Below the pieces are notes generated by a model. That model searched no databases and was not told the origin of the DNA. It worked only from the letters and a program-made list of their open reading frames with translations. Of a DNA stretch of 64,000 nucleotides, positions 47,505 through 57,828 are shown piece after piece. How positions within the stretch are numbered: the stretch's first letter is position 1; the number at the start of each line of letters is the position of its first letter. Where the stretch lies: NCBI GenBank assembly GCA_028274465.1, contig CM051458.1:76323766-76387765 (forward strand). The letters run 5' to 3'. The stretch comes from Plantago ovata (lineage: Eukaryota > Streptophyta > Magnoliopsida > Lamiales > Plantaginaceae). The translations under genes and the position numbers were made by a program.

Positions 47505-48794
47505 TGATGAATGTGTATTTTACACTTTCATTTGAGTCTTTTTCACCTATTTTAGCTATCCTCTATGTTAATTTTGCTATATTTTAGTGCATTTTATTAG
47601 AATAGTGTCACGTTTCCCTTTAGATTTTATTTTACAGGTTTTGGTTGAAAAACGAGGATTTCCGGGCAATTATATTGAAGTTGACAAGGAACTGGTGTTC
47701 CATAAGCCTATTTGGAGTATCTGAAGGTTTCCGGATAGGATTTGGAGTCTAGGGGTCGAATCTGGAGGTTAGAAGGCCATTAGAAGTCAGAAACCGAGTC
47801 CGAAAAGGGGAAGAAATCCAAAAATGCGTCGAAAACGTGGAATTCCTCGAAATTTACTCCCGGGCGAATCGCCCGGGACGTGGGGCGAATCGCCCGGTGT
47901 GTGGGGCCCTTCGCCCCACACTATTTCGAAGCCTATATATAGTTGCTCAGTTTTTCTCCGATTTTCATAGTTTTCCAGACCTATTCTCTCACCTCTCTCT
48001 GTAGTTTTAGGTAGGAATTTCCCAGAGCCTGTTCTGGGGGTTCGTAGCTTAGGAGATACTTTTTCATAGCAGATTGGAGCTTGTAAGATCGCGATTGTTC
48101 GGAGACTGACAACCTTCGGTAACATTGTATCTTACGGTTTATTCTACTTATTTTTTATATCTTTCAACATGTTTTCTTCTATGATTTTTGTTGATTGCAT
48201 GACAACTATGAGTAGCTAAACTTATCGTTGGTGGTAGTATGTGAATTCTTAGCGAAGGGAAGATAATCATGCTAATGGCTATATCGCGCATTATACTCTA
48301 TTGCTTTATTTCGTTGATCAGGCTCAACCTATATCCTCGTATGTTGATTAATTATTATGCACAATTGCACCCTCGTCGACCTATGCATATCTATATCTTC
48401 GTAGTGTTGAATAATTACGGAACACAATAGGACAATAGTGATTGACTTGTCAGTATCTGTATCTTCGTAGTGCTTAATAATTACAACAGGACAATCGATT
48501 GATCAATGATCTCCATGTAAGACCGAGGAATTTACGCATGATTATTAACCCGTTATGCTTCGAAGGATCATACTATCACCAATCTCCATTATCTGTTAGA
48601 AAAACCTTTGCTTTACCGTCTGCTGTATTTATATTCTTTAGTTAAATAGATAAAGCTAGTTATAGTCCTTAGAGAACGACACTCGAGGTCATTCTACTGC
48701 TACACTACGGTTTTCGTTGTAGTTGTGAATTGCCTTTGGCTAAATAACAAATTTATTTGCTTGAAACCGGGACCCGACAAATCTCGGTTCATCA
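47505..48794 (+). repeat. C 3' LTR
   Basis: 1290 bp; GC dyad cluster (about 47858-47921) directly before the TATA box TATATATAG (47934-47942). Confidence 0.9.
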
Positions 48795-48882
48795 CTCGAC
48801 CACCTCAGTCGCCTTCCTCTTTGAGCGGCCAGATTTCCTCTTTGGAGCTTTACTGGGAGCATGCTCTTGCTCCTCGATCACA

Positions 48883-49782
48883 TTAGCAGCGTCCTCTGCT
48901 TGAGTGTTGGCCCTCGGGAAATTCAAAGTCAATGGTCCGAGGATCTATGGAATGATAACTAGTTTCTTCCTCCTCTCGACCTCCATACTTAGCTTGGAAT
49001 TCTGGGTCATAAAATGAAGCCCCATCATTCCTCGGAAGGGACGGAGACATTCTGCTGCTCGGACCAGCTTCATCCCGATGAGCATCAAGGATGAGTTGAC
49101 AACTATCTTCATCATCCGAGGAGATTACCGTTCTCCTAGCAGTTTGTGGAGGAAAGTCTACTCGCCGGCGCGACCCAGGGATAGCGACCTGAAGACGGTT
49201 AGGGCTAAGATTACCCTCATCAGAATCTTCCTCCTCGCTCTCCCCTTCTTGTTTAGAGTGTTCGCCCTCCTCGAACACTGCAATAGCATGAATAGGACGA
49301 TCGATGTAATCCATATTATCTATGTGAATCTCTAAAGGGTCCACTATGTCTCGAGCATGGTAGAATCTACCTCTGACATGGGAAGCTTGCATCATAAGAT
49401 CATGTGGAATTCCAGTCTCCGGAGGACCTCCCTCAACCTCGGTCCGATCATTTATGAAGTCGTCCTCGCTCCTCCTCTGCCTTTTACGAGGTTGTAGTCG
49501 ATACTCTGCGGCTTCCTCCTCCTCGTCGGACTCCTCCGAAAATCGAGCCGCGTCATCAGCCTGAGATCCCTCTTTACCCTCCTCGCTCCCATCAACGGAT
49601 TCTCGCTCTTCTTCTTCGCGATCCTGATTGGACGCGTTCAATTGCTCCTCGACCTCAAAAAAGGGTTCTATAGTGCCATCAAGGAATCCAGTTGATAATG
49701 ACGTCCCTGCTGACGCATCATGGTCGGACCCATAATCCTCGGCTTCGCGACGATTTTGGCTATCTTCGCTCCTCTCGGACAT
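48883..49782 (-). pseudogene. Tat antisense gene, acidic N-terminal part
   Basis: Minus-strand frame from ATG 49782 (MSERSEDSQNRREAEDYGSD). Strongly acidic (runs of Glu/Asp/Ser), with a nuclear-localisation-like QPRKRQRRS and no recognised catalytic domain. It lies upstream of the PF04195-like part in antisense order, and C is inserted between them. With an own TATA box at 59104-59114 this looks like a separate transcription unit of the Tat element. Treated as part of a broken element. Confidence 0.6.
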
Positions 49783-50433
49783 CCTAAGGGTAAGGCCAGA
49801 AAAAGGTGAGAAGGGTGGTTATAGTCCGAGAGGTCAGTTTATGTATATTCATTATGTTCGACCTCCCGAACGGAGAAAAATTGCAAAAGAAGAACATCAT
49901 GCAAGAAGTTACTCTAAGTAAAAGAATGGCAAGCACAAAAGAGCGACCAACTGCTTAAACACAAAGGAGCGACCAACCACTCAAGAGAGAACATGCGTAT
50001 TTTCACTTATTCTAAAGGAGGCAGGGGGAATTACGGTACAGAAAAAGGGGGAATTGCAGCAAACAAGTACATGTACATCCTACATTGTCTGAGTTTACAA
50101 GCAACAGATAAAGGAGGTAACTACGCAAAATCAAAAAGAAGGAAAGCATTGCATACGTCCGGTGACCGGAAAATATTCTGGCAACGAATGACGTACGAGT
50201 TCTAAAAGGACAAAACCAGATTTTAAACACTTTGGGAGCAGTACTTACTTGTTTCAAGTAGCTGGAGGAACGGTAGAAGTCGAGGTCTACCCGGAAACGT
50301 CGACGACTGCCGGAAAAAGTTGGGATCTGGTAGTCAGAAGGCTCCTCGCTCGCTCGTTGTTACAGGTGGTCGATCGTTCTAATTTGCTCTGACTAAAAGT
50401 TTGGCGAAAAGTGAAAAATGAATTGGTAAAGGC
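49783..50433 (-). other. Leader region of the Tat antisense gene
   Basis: About 650 bp between the D insertion and the acidic reading frame. No gene is seen. As it lies just downstream of the displaced antisense TATA box it would be 5' leader, perhaps with an intron. Confidence 0.5.
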
Positions 50434-51658
50434 TGATGAATGTGTATTTTACACTTTCATTCGAGTCTTTTTCACCTAATTTAGCTATCCTCTATGTTAA
50501 TTTAGCTATATTTTAGTACATTTTATTAGAATAGTGTCACGTTTCCCTTTAGATTTTATTTTACAGGTTTTGGTTGAAATTTGGAGAATTATGGGCATTT
50601 ATATTGAAGTCTACAAGGAATTGGTGTTCCAGAAGCATATTTGGATTATCTGAAGATTTCCGGATAGGATTTGGAGTCTAGGGGCCGAATCTGGAGGTTA
50701 GAAGGTTACTAGAAGTCATAAACCGAGTCCGAAAAGGTGAAGAAATCCAAAACCGCGTTGAAAACGCAAAAATTCGCGTTTACACTGTGGGGCGAACCGC
50801 CCCGTGCCTCGGGCGAACCGCCGCGGGGAAATTCCGGGCCTATATATAGTTGCGAGTTTTCTCTCCGAAAATCATATCTTTCCAAGCCTACTTTCTCACC
50901 TCTCTCTATAGTTTTAGGTAGGAACTTCCCGGGGCCTGTCCTGGGAGTTCCATAGCTTAGGGGATACTTTTTCATAGCAGATTGGAGCGCGTAGGATCGC
51001 AATCATCCGGAGATTGACAACCTTCGGTAACTTTGTATCTTACAACTTTTATCTACTTATTTTATATATTCTTTCAATATGTTTTCTTCTATGATTGCTG
51101 GTAGTATGTGAATTCTTAGCGAGGGAAGATAATCATGCTAATGGATATATCGCGCATTATACTCCGTGTCCTTGCTTTATTTCGTTGATGAGTTGAACAC
51201 CAAAATTCTCGTATGTTGTATTGATCATTATGCACACTAGGACACTTGTCGGCCAATCAGACTTAATTATCTTCGTAGTGTTGAATGATTACGGAACACA
51301 ATAGGACGTTAGTTGTTGACAGGTCAGACCCATATTATCTTCGTAGTGCACAATACTTACAACAGGACCCAAGATTCATTCAAAGATCTCTATGCAAGAC
51401 CGAGGAATTTATGCATGATTATCGACCCATTATGTTAAGAAGGACCATACTATCACCGACCTCCATTATCTGCTTGAAAACCCCTATTGCTTTCTATCTG
51501 CTGTTTTATATTTTCTTGATTAAATAGATAAAGCTAGTTATAGTCCTGAGAGAACGACACTCGAGTCATTCTACTACTACACTACGGTTTTCGTTGTAGT
51601 TGTGATTGCCTTTGGCTAATTACAAATTTATTTGACTGAACCCTGACAACGTTCATCA
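50434..51658 (+). repeat. D 5' LTR
   Basis: TGATGAATGTG...GTTCATCA; GC dyad cluster (about 50783-50834) and TATA box (50841-50849). Confidence 0.9.
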
Positions 51659-51661
51659 AAT

Positions 51662-51679
51662 TGGCGCCGCTGCCGGGGA
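51662..51679 (+). promoter_or_regulatory. D primer-binding site
   Basis: TGGCGCCGCTGCCGGGGA, the Athila tRNA-Asp type with one difference from B and C. Confidence 0.85.
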
Positions 51680-51822
51680 CTATACTCCTTTTTTCTATTT
51701 AATTTGTTTTTATTTACAGCTTTAGATTCCTAATTCTTTTAGTTTTAGTTTTCCTTTTTAATTTCACTCTCTGCTTTCCTGTTTGTTTCTAATCACCTCT
51801 TCTAGTCTGTCACAGATAGTGT

Positions 51823-53787
51823 ATGCCGCATACACGTTCTGCAGGAACACCGCTTGCTAATTCAATTGCTGAGATCGATAGAGTCTACCACCGAAGAAGG
51901 CGACTACTTGAAAGACGCGCACTAGAGGAAATAGAGGAACCCGATTTCTCTGAATCTCTAATTAGTCTATTCAAGGAAATCGACGGAATGGCAGAAGCTA
52001 GACCACTGAAGGCATGGGTACAACCCACCAAGGATCATATGAGGGGACCGGCGATTGTTCTTTCGCCTGCAACCCGAGATCTAGAGATCAAGAACCACTC
52101 ATTCCAACAACTTCCGAGGTTCTATGGCTTATCAAGGAAAGATGTGATGGGGTATTTCAACGATATCGATGATTTCGTCAATCAACTCCCACGATCCGGA
52201 GCTGACATAACAACGGATGAGTTGAGGATGAAGGTTTTTGCAATGGGACTTGGCGACAGAGCCAAGTCATGGCTGAGTTCTCTTCCAGCCGGCTCGCTGG
52301 ACACTTGGGAAAAGGTTTTTTCAGCTTTCATGGAGAAATACTTCCCACACACTCTGACTACCGCGCTTAAGGCGCAGATCACTGGATTCAAGCAAGACTA
52401 TGATGAGACTATCTACACCGCGTTCGAGAGGTTCCAAGATCTCACGAACAAGTGCCCTCACCAAGGTTTTGAACTCTCCGACCTAGTCCAACACTTCTAC
52501 AATGGACTAACCTTCGAGAACCAACAAGTAGTGGATTTCCAATGCCGAGGCAATATTTGGGAGGAAACCGCAGAAGCCGTCTGGGCAGTTTTCGAAAGGC
52601 TTGCTAAGGGTTCGCAGTTCAAGGACCCAAGAGCAATGGTTAGGAGACGTGGACCCGAAGCTCCACCAAATCAAGAAGCTCCTATGTACAGGGGGAATGG
52701 GGATCAATTCGAGTGCTTTACCAACGAATTGAAGCAAGTCCTCAAGAACGCCACCGGAACAACTATTTCGAACGAAGTATGCCGAATATGCAAGAACTAT
52801 GGGCATGGAGCTCATATGTGTAGATCGGAGCTGGCATACGAAGATGGCAACTGGGCTCGAGGAGGCGAAGAAGAAGCCTTCGCTACGGAATTTGGTACTC
52901 AAGAAGTTAGCTACGGACAAGACAGTAGAAATCCTCGAGGCGGATTTTGGAGAAGAGGATACCGTAACAATCAAGGATATGCACCGGCTAACCCAACTTA
53001 TGGACCTAACCAAGACCGTAGCAGGCTGAACTATGGTAACAATCACTGCGAAAACCCTGCTCCGAAAGAGCCACCGAAGTCGAAGGCGGCTCTACTGATG
53101 GAGAACTTACAGAAGATGGTCGATCACACACAAAGTTTTCTCAAACGGTATGAAGAGGATTCCAAGAAGACTAGGGCAAGGCTCGATAGGTTGAAAGAGA
53201 GCACTAGGCTTGCCCATCAAAAGATGCAAGAGTTGATCGACCGAAGAGCAAGTAGGGAACAAGGCAACACTGAGAAGGTCGTTAGGTGCGAGTGTTGCAT
53301 GAAGGAAGAACTTCTACAGGCTGTGGAAGAAGAGGAGGACCTTGGTTCTGACGCAACTGATGAGGAGCAAGAGGATCCCGAACCACTCCCTAAAAGTTTC
53401 GATGTTAAGGTAGGGATTGGTGAGCTTGAAGATGTCCGTGCCACACTAGACACGGGATCCTACTCAAACATAATTCCTTTGAATGTGTTTGAAAAGAGTA
53501 ACCTTGGAAAACTATCTGAGGAAAGGGCTATTGTGCGACTGGCGGATGGATCATTCATGAGACCCGAAGGCGTTGTGAAAAATGTGTTGGTCAAGATTGG
53601 TGAAGCATCAATAAACACAAATTTCGTAGTTATGTCGGCATCTGCACCTGGGACGGGGGATGTCATACTCTTAGGGCAAACATTTTTGACCAAGCTACGC
53701 TCCGTAATGTACATCTACCAAAGAACTTGCACCATCGAGGTGGACGGCAAACAACACGTACTGCAAGCCATACCTGATCCACCATAG
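51823..53787 (+). CDS. D gag-protease protein
   Basis: A single 654-codon frame from ATG 51823 (MPHTRSAGTPLANSIAEIDR). The gag core spans residues ~60-250 (AKSWLSSLPAGSLDTWEKVF). There is a CX2CX4HX4C zinc knuckle near residue 320 (CRICKNYGHGAHMC), a coiled coil near 425-470 and an acidic Glu-rich linker near 490-520. An aspartic protease with LDTGSYSN near residue 542 and DVILLGQTFLTKLRS follows. Gag would form particles and the protease would mature them. The frame ends after the protease; the usual polymerase is absent. Homologous to C and E. Confidence 0.85.
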   Translation: MPHTRSAGTPLANSIAEIDRVYHRRRRLLERRALEEIEEPDFSESLISLFKEIDGMAEARPLKAWVQPTKDHMRGPAIVLSPATRDLEIKNHSFQQLPRFYGLSRKDVMGYFNDIDDFVNQLPRSGADITTDELRMKVFAMGLGDRAKSWLSSLPAGSLDTWEKVFSAFMEKYFPHTLTTALKAQITGFKQDYDETIYTAFERFQDLTNKCPHQGFELSDLVQHFYNGLTFENQQVVDFQCRGNIWEETAEAVWAVFERLAKGSQFKDPRAMVRRRGPEAPPNQEAPMYRGNGDQFECFTNELKQVLKNATGTTISNEVCRICKNYGHGAHMCRSELAYEDGNWARGGEEEAFATEFGTQEVSYGQDSRNPRGGFWRRGYRNNQGYAPANPTYGPNQDRSRLNYGNNHCENPAPKEPPKSKAALLMENLQKMVDHTQSFLKRYEEDSKKTRARLDRLKESTRLAHQKMQELIDRRASREQGNTEKVVRCECCMKEELLQAVEEEEDLGSDATDEEQEDPEPLPKSFDVKVGIGELEDVRATLDTGSYSNIIPLNVFEKSNLGKLSEERAIVRLADGSFMRPEGVVKNVLVKIGEASINTNFVVMSASAPGTGDVILLGQTFLTKLRSVMYIYQRTCTIEVDGKQHVLQAIPDPP

Positions 53788-54987
53788 CCGCCAGATATTA
53801 TTACTCACTATTGTGGTCTTGCAGCCTATATTCTTTCTTATTCACAGGTTCGTGGCATGGAAAGGAGATCAATGAAGGGGAAGCCTAGTACCCGCAAAAA
53901 GAAGAGATAGGCGCAGACAGGAGTCGAGTCAAAGACTTTAAACAATGACGCTATCTGGGAGGCAACCCGGAATTTTTTATCGCTTTCTTTACTGCTTTTC
54001 TGCATGCATTTCATTCTTGAACTATTTGCTTCTCATATGCGAATTTGTTCATGTGTGTGTCGTATATGCTTTTGTTTGAGTGAGATTTTTCGAGTGGTTT
54101 TTTGAAAAAAATTAGTTTCGGGATTTAAAACGCATTTTCTGACATCGGGACCCGTCTCCCCGCATTGGGGAGCACGGGGCGAACCGCCCCGTGGTGGGGC
54201 GAACCGCCCCACAGTCCCAGATCTTAAAAAACGCGGATTTCAACCCCAAAGCCATATTTTCTTCATTTTTCTTCATCCATACTCCCAAAAAACCCGAAAA
54301 GTGCGATTTTGCTTCTAAATCTTCATAACTTCTTCGTTTCTTGTCCAAATTGAGTGTTCTTTAGCTTAATTCGAAGCCTATTACATGATCTATCATCCAA
54401 ACCGATCAGATTTCATCCTAATTCGTTAGATTTGCAGATCTGAGGTATCATCTTTAAGAACCCTAATTTTCGAATTTAGGGGTTTTCTAATTTGAGCTTC
54501 AATTATGCTTGTTTGATGCATGGGTATTTTGTTTATGTGATTAGACATGTTATTTACTATCAATTGCATGCTCAATTTTGCTTAAATTGTTGATTTGGGT
54601 ATTTTGCTAATTGGATGATATATGTCTTGTTAGGAATTGTCTCTCTTGCTTTAATTCCTTGTTTAAACATGTATTTAATGACATGAAGTTGATGAATGTA
54701 TTGATAGAATGCATGATGGTTGAGATTGAGTATTTATGCTAGAAATTGATTTTTATGATATGGATGGAACCTTGTGATTCAAGGCATATGTTGTTAGCAA
54801 AAGCATAATGTGATATGTTATTGTAGTAGGTACATTGATATGTTACGTAATGAATTAGCTAGACTAGGCTTTGGGTTCTTGAGGAGTTCGATTTTTGAAA
54901 TTTTTACTCGTTTGTTCGCTCGTTTGTTTACATAAGCATAGGTCTGTTTTGCGTCGTACAAGATACTAATTGCTGTTTGTAGGAATC
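53788..54987 (+). other. D spacer between protease and third ORF
   Basis: Holds the GGGAGGCAACCCGG hairpin (53954-53971), a GC-rich dyad cluster (54147-54213), a C/T-rich leader-like segment, a GAG|GTATCA donor-like site (about 54443) and a TTTGTAG acceptor-like site just before the ATG. No gene. Confidence 0.65.
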
Positions 54988-56292
54988 ATGGCACCAAGGA
55001 CAAGGAGAGCCGACTCTAGCAAAAAGGGGAAGGGAGTGGCATCAAGCTCCCAACCATCTCACGATTTGTACGAGTTGTCTGCCGCTGCGATAGGGGTGCG
55101 ACAACGGTTAGAGGAGGAGATGGCCGACGGAGGAAGGTCTATCATTCCCGACAGGAGGATTGACATTCCTGAGTCTGCAGCGAATAGAGCGGGGTATAGG
55201 ACACTTTCAAGTTTGGGGTCACAGAGGAATTGGGCATGGTACAGTTCCGACAGGTTCAAAGGCTACGACGAGAGCCTCCTTCGAGACTTCTACACCGGGT
55301 ATACGGATTTGGACGAGAAGAATGGGGTGTTAGTCCGAGGCCTAATTATACCGTGGAGCCCAGAGCACATTTCTTCCTTCATCCACTTCGGGAACCTTGA
55401 ATTCACAGAGAGCGCACACGCCTACTTATATTCGAGGACCGCTAGGGAGATAGGAAGAGACGTCACCGAAGTGATCTGCAACAGGGGGTACAGATATCCG
55501 GGAGTTGGGGGAGCACCTGGACGGATCGGTTATGGCGACCTTAGCATCGAAGCTAAGGTGATGATGAAATTTTGCATCTCCGACTTGATCCCAAGGAAGA
55601 ATGACACTTGGATTCAGCCATACTACGCCGAGATCCTCTACTGCCTCATTGACGGACAGCAGGTCGACATAGGGCACATTATGTATGAGGAGTATGAGCG
55701 CCACTGGGAGAAGAAGAGGAAGCCTTTCATCTTCCCGAGTGTCATCACAGCTTACTGCAAATATCATGGGGTAGACGATATTGATGAGGGGGATTGCGAG
55801 GTCGCTGACCTTTCACCCTCGACGATTGAGGTACAGCTCAACAGGTATCAGTTGAGGAACCCCACTACAGCTACTGCTGATGTAGGAGGGCCAGTCCAGC
55901 CAAATGATTCCGATCATGAGGATGCTATGGAAGCCGATGTTGGTGAAGCCCCGATTCTAGATATTCCATTTGTCCATCATGCACCGCATGCACCAGCTGG
56001 AGCACCACAGGGGTCTGGAGGATTTGACTTCTCCGAATTCCGTACCTACCTCGACAGCCGTTTCGACAGGATTGATGTCAACATCGCGGCCATGCGACAG
56101 GACATCGACAGGCACATTGTCCAGCACAGCCGCGATTGGGAGATATTCGAGGAGCACCGTCGAGAGGATAGGCAGCACATGTGGGAGCAGCAACAGCTAA
56201 TCCAGCAACAGCGGGAAGCTCTACGACAGTCCAATGAGCTCATGAATGACATGTGGAGTGACTTTTATGGGGACTACCATCCCGATGACTAG
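54988..56292 (+). CDS. D third ORF: putative plant transposon protein, function unknown
   Basis: 434 codons from ATG 54988 (MAPRTRRADSSKKGKGVASS); I chose this start because the upstream in-frame codons follow an acceptor-like TTTGTAG. It has a basic Ser/Lys-rich N-terminus and a central domain of about 200 residues (LLRDFYTGYTDL, VRGLIIPWSPEHISSFI, EAKVMMKFCISDLIPRKNDT, HIMYEEYERHWEKKRKPFIF). I relate that domain to the 'putative plant transposon protein' family (PF20167-like). An acidic linker and a C-terminal coiled-coil/Gln-rich helix (WEQQQLIQQQREALRQSNEL) follow. No signal peptide or membrane segment is seen, so it is not obviously an envelope. It sits where Athila elements carry their third ORF. 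Role unknown. Confidence 0.75.
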   Translation: MAPRTRRADSSKKGKGVASSSQPSHDLYELSAAAIGVRQRLEEEMADGGRSIIPDRRIDIPESAANRAGYRTLSSLGSQRNWAWYSSDRFKGYDESLLRDFYTGYTDLDEKNGVLVRGLIIPWSPEHISSFIHFGNLEFTESAHAYLYSRTAREIGRDVTEVICNRGYRYPGVGGAPGRIGYGDLSIEAKVMMKFCISDLIPRKNDTWIQPYYAEILYCLIDGQQVDIGHIMYEEYERHWEKKRKPFIFPSVITAYCKYHGVDDIDEGDCEVADLSPSTIEVQLNRYQLRNPTTATADVGGPVQPNDSDHEDAMEADVGEAPILDIPFVHHAPHAPAGAPQGSGGFDFSEFRTYLDSRFDRIDVNIAAMRQDIDRHIVQHSRDWEIFEEHRREDRQHMWEQQQLIQQQREALRQSNELMNDMWSDFYGDYHPDD

Positions 56293-57828
56293 TCCTTCCA
56301 CTTGTCCACTCTCAGCCGACCGAGGCCAAACCCTTCGGTAACATCTAGTATCACTTCTTATTACTCATTCTCTTTTGTTAGGGGGCTAGCTTAAGAATCG
56401 TAAGAGGGATGGGATGTGAACCATGATGTTAAGTTTTGTTTGGTTTTGTGTCGATTAGTATCTTGTTCTTTGTTTGCATTTGCACGTTTACTGCTTTCTT
56501 AGATTTTTTAGGTTGCATTCATCCTAGGATAGTTTTGCATGTTTTTATATGGAGTTTATTGCCGAATTTTTTGAACTTTTTTATTGGGTAGATCAACTAG
56601 CTATGCCATTAATCGTATGCTTCATCTCTATGAATTTGTTTGAGGTTTATCTCCCTTAGCTTGTCACATTTATGTATTGCACTTAGTTGAGCTAGGTAGT
56701 CTCGACATCACTTAGTGGTGTTTTCTCTACTGCGGTTCACGAAGGCCTTTATAATAGGATGATGCATGTTAGGGTCTTATGGTTGTTTTCCCGAGTAATT
56801 ATGTACCTAAGAGGCAATAAGTCTTCACCATGCTTTGAGATTGCTAAATGCCTAGGAAGGAGGTAGTGTGAGGTTGTGTGATCCTTTGTTTATAACCTAT
56901 TCTTCCGAATAGGTTTGGGGAGGGGGTTACACCATCATTAGACTTGTTTATGTTTTTCATTTTTCGTATCGTGAGTTTATTTTTTCCTGTTTCGTGAATT
57001 TTGTACTCCAACCTATTCTTTCGAATAGGTTTGGGGAAGTCGTGTGAGTCATTTTATTTCTCTTTTTGTTATGCTACTGCTGGCTAAAAGAAAAAAAAGA
57101 AAAGAAAGAAAAATTCCAGAAGAAAAAAAGGGGAAGAAAAAGAAAAGAGAATCTGGAAAGAAAAAAAAGGAAAAAAAGAGAAGACCCCAAAAAAGCAAAG
57201 AAGGGTCCAAAAAGAAAAAGCCAAATAGCAGTTTAGCAAAGTTTTGAGTCTTTTCCATTTTTCGTATTGTTCGTAATCGTGTTTTTCTATTTTTATCTTT
57301 TTCGTCTTAAGTGTCATCTGTTCTAGACCACCCTCGTCCTGCCATTCAGGAAGTGGTGAATAGCTTAAGACTTCACTTGAGAGATGGGTAGAATAGGGGA
57401 GTGTTATCTTTCATAGGGAACCCTCCTTCGTTTGATGAGAGCCAGTACTGGTTCGACCTCTTTTGAGGGAAAGTCTTAACATGGTGGAACAGCAGTAAGT
57501 CCTCAGTTTCATAGGCACGGGGCAACCATTCGTATCTTAGCATGCATCATTACGTCGCCACTGACTAGGTCCAGGTAGAGAATGTTACGAGAGACTATCT
57601 TGTCTTGACATAAGTGCTTATGTGGATGTGTATAAGTCAATCGAGGTATTCTTCAACCAATATTCATGCTTTGATTTATATGGTTTTTGTTCATATGTTA
57701 TTTGATAGATTCAGTAATTTAGTTCATTTTATTTGGCATGAAACTCCATTTTTTGAGTCTTGCATGTTTTTTGTATTAGAGTCTAGCTTAGTTGCTTGAG
57801 GACAAGCAAAGGTTCGGTTTGGGGAGTT
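56293..57828 (+). other. D non-coding 3' region with hairpin pair and polypurine tract
   Basis: Hairpins 56894-56915 and 57010-57031, each leading into GGTTTGGGGA; A/G-rich tract 57087-57220; polypurine tract 57816-57828. Confidence 0.85.

Larger units (their letters stand above)
36818..48794 (+). mobile_element. Non-autonomous Athila-type element C (fossil)
   Basis: Flanked by CTCGA duplications (36813-36817, 48795-48799) within the Tat antisense gene. LTRs (893 and 1290 bp) start TGATGAATGTG and end GGTTCATCA. It has the Athila PBS, gag with zinc knuckle, protease, a separate third ORF, the conserved 3' region and polypurine tract, but no reverse transcriptase or integrase. The CACTA insertion adds 3.5 kb; without it the element is about 8.5 kb. 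Broken, with a few breaks besides the insertion. Confidence 0.9.

Noticed and set aside
48883-49782. Acidic minus-strand frame as a host gene
   Set aside because: It lies between parts of the Tat element and is contiguous, once C is disregarded, with the PF04195-like antisense region.
54988-56292. Envelope gene
   Set aside because: The position would fit, but no signal peptide, membrane segment or glycoprotein-like features are visible.
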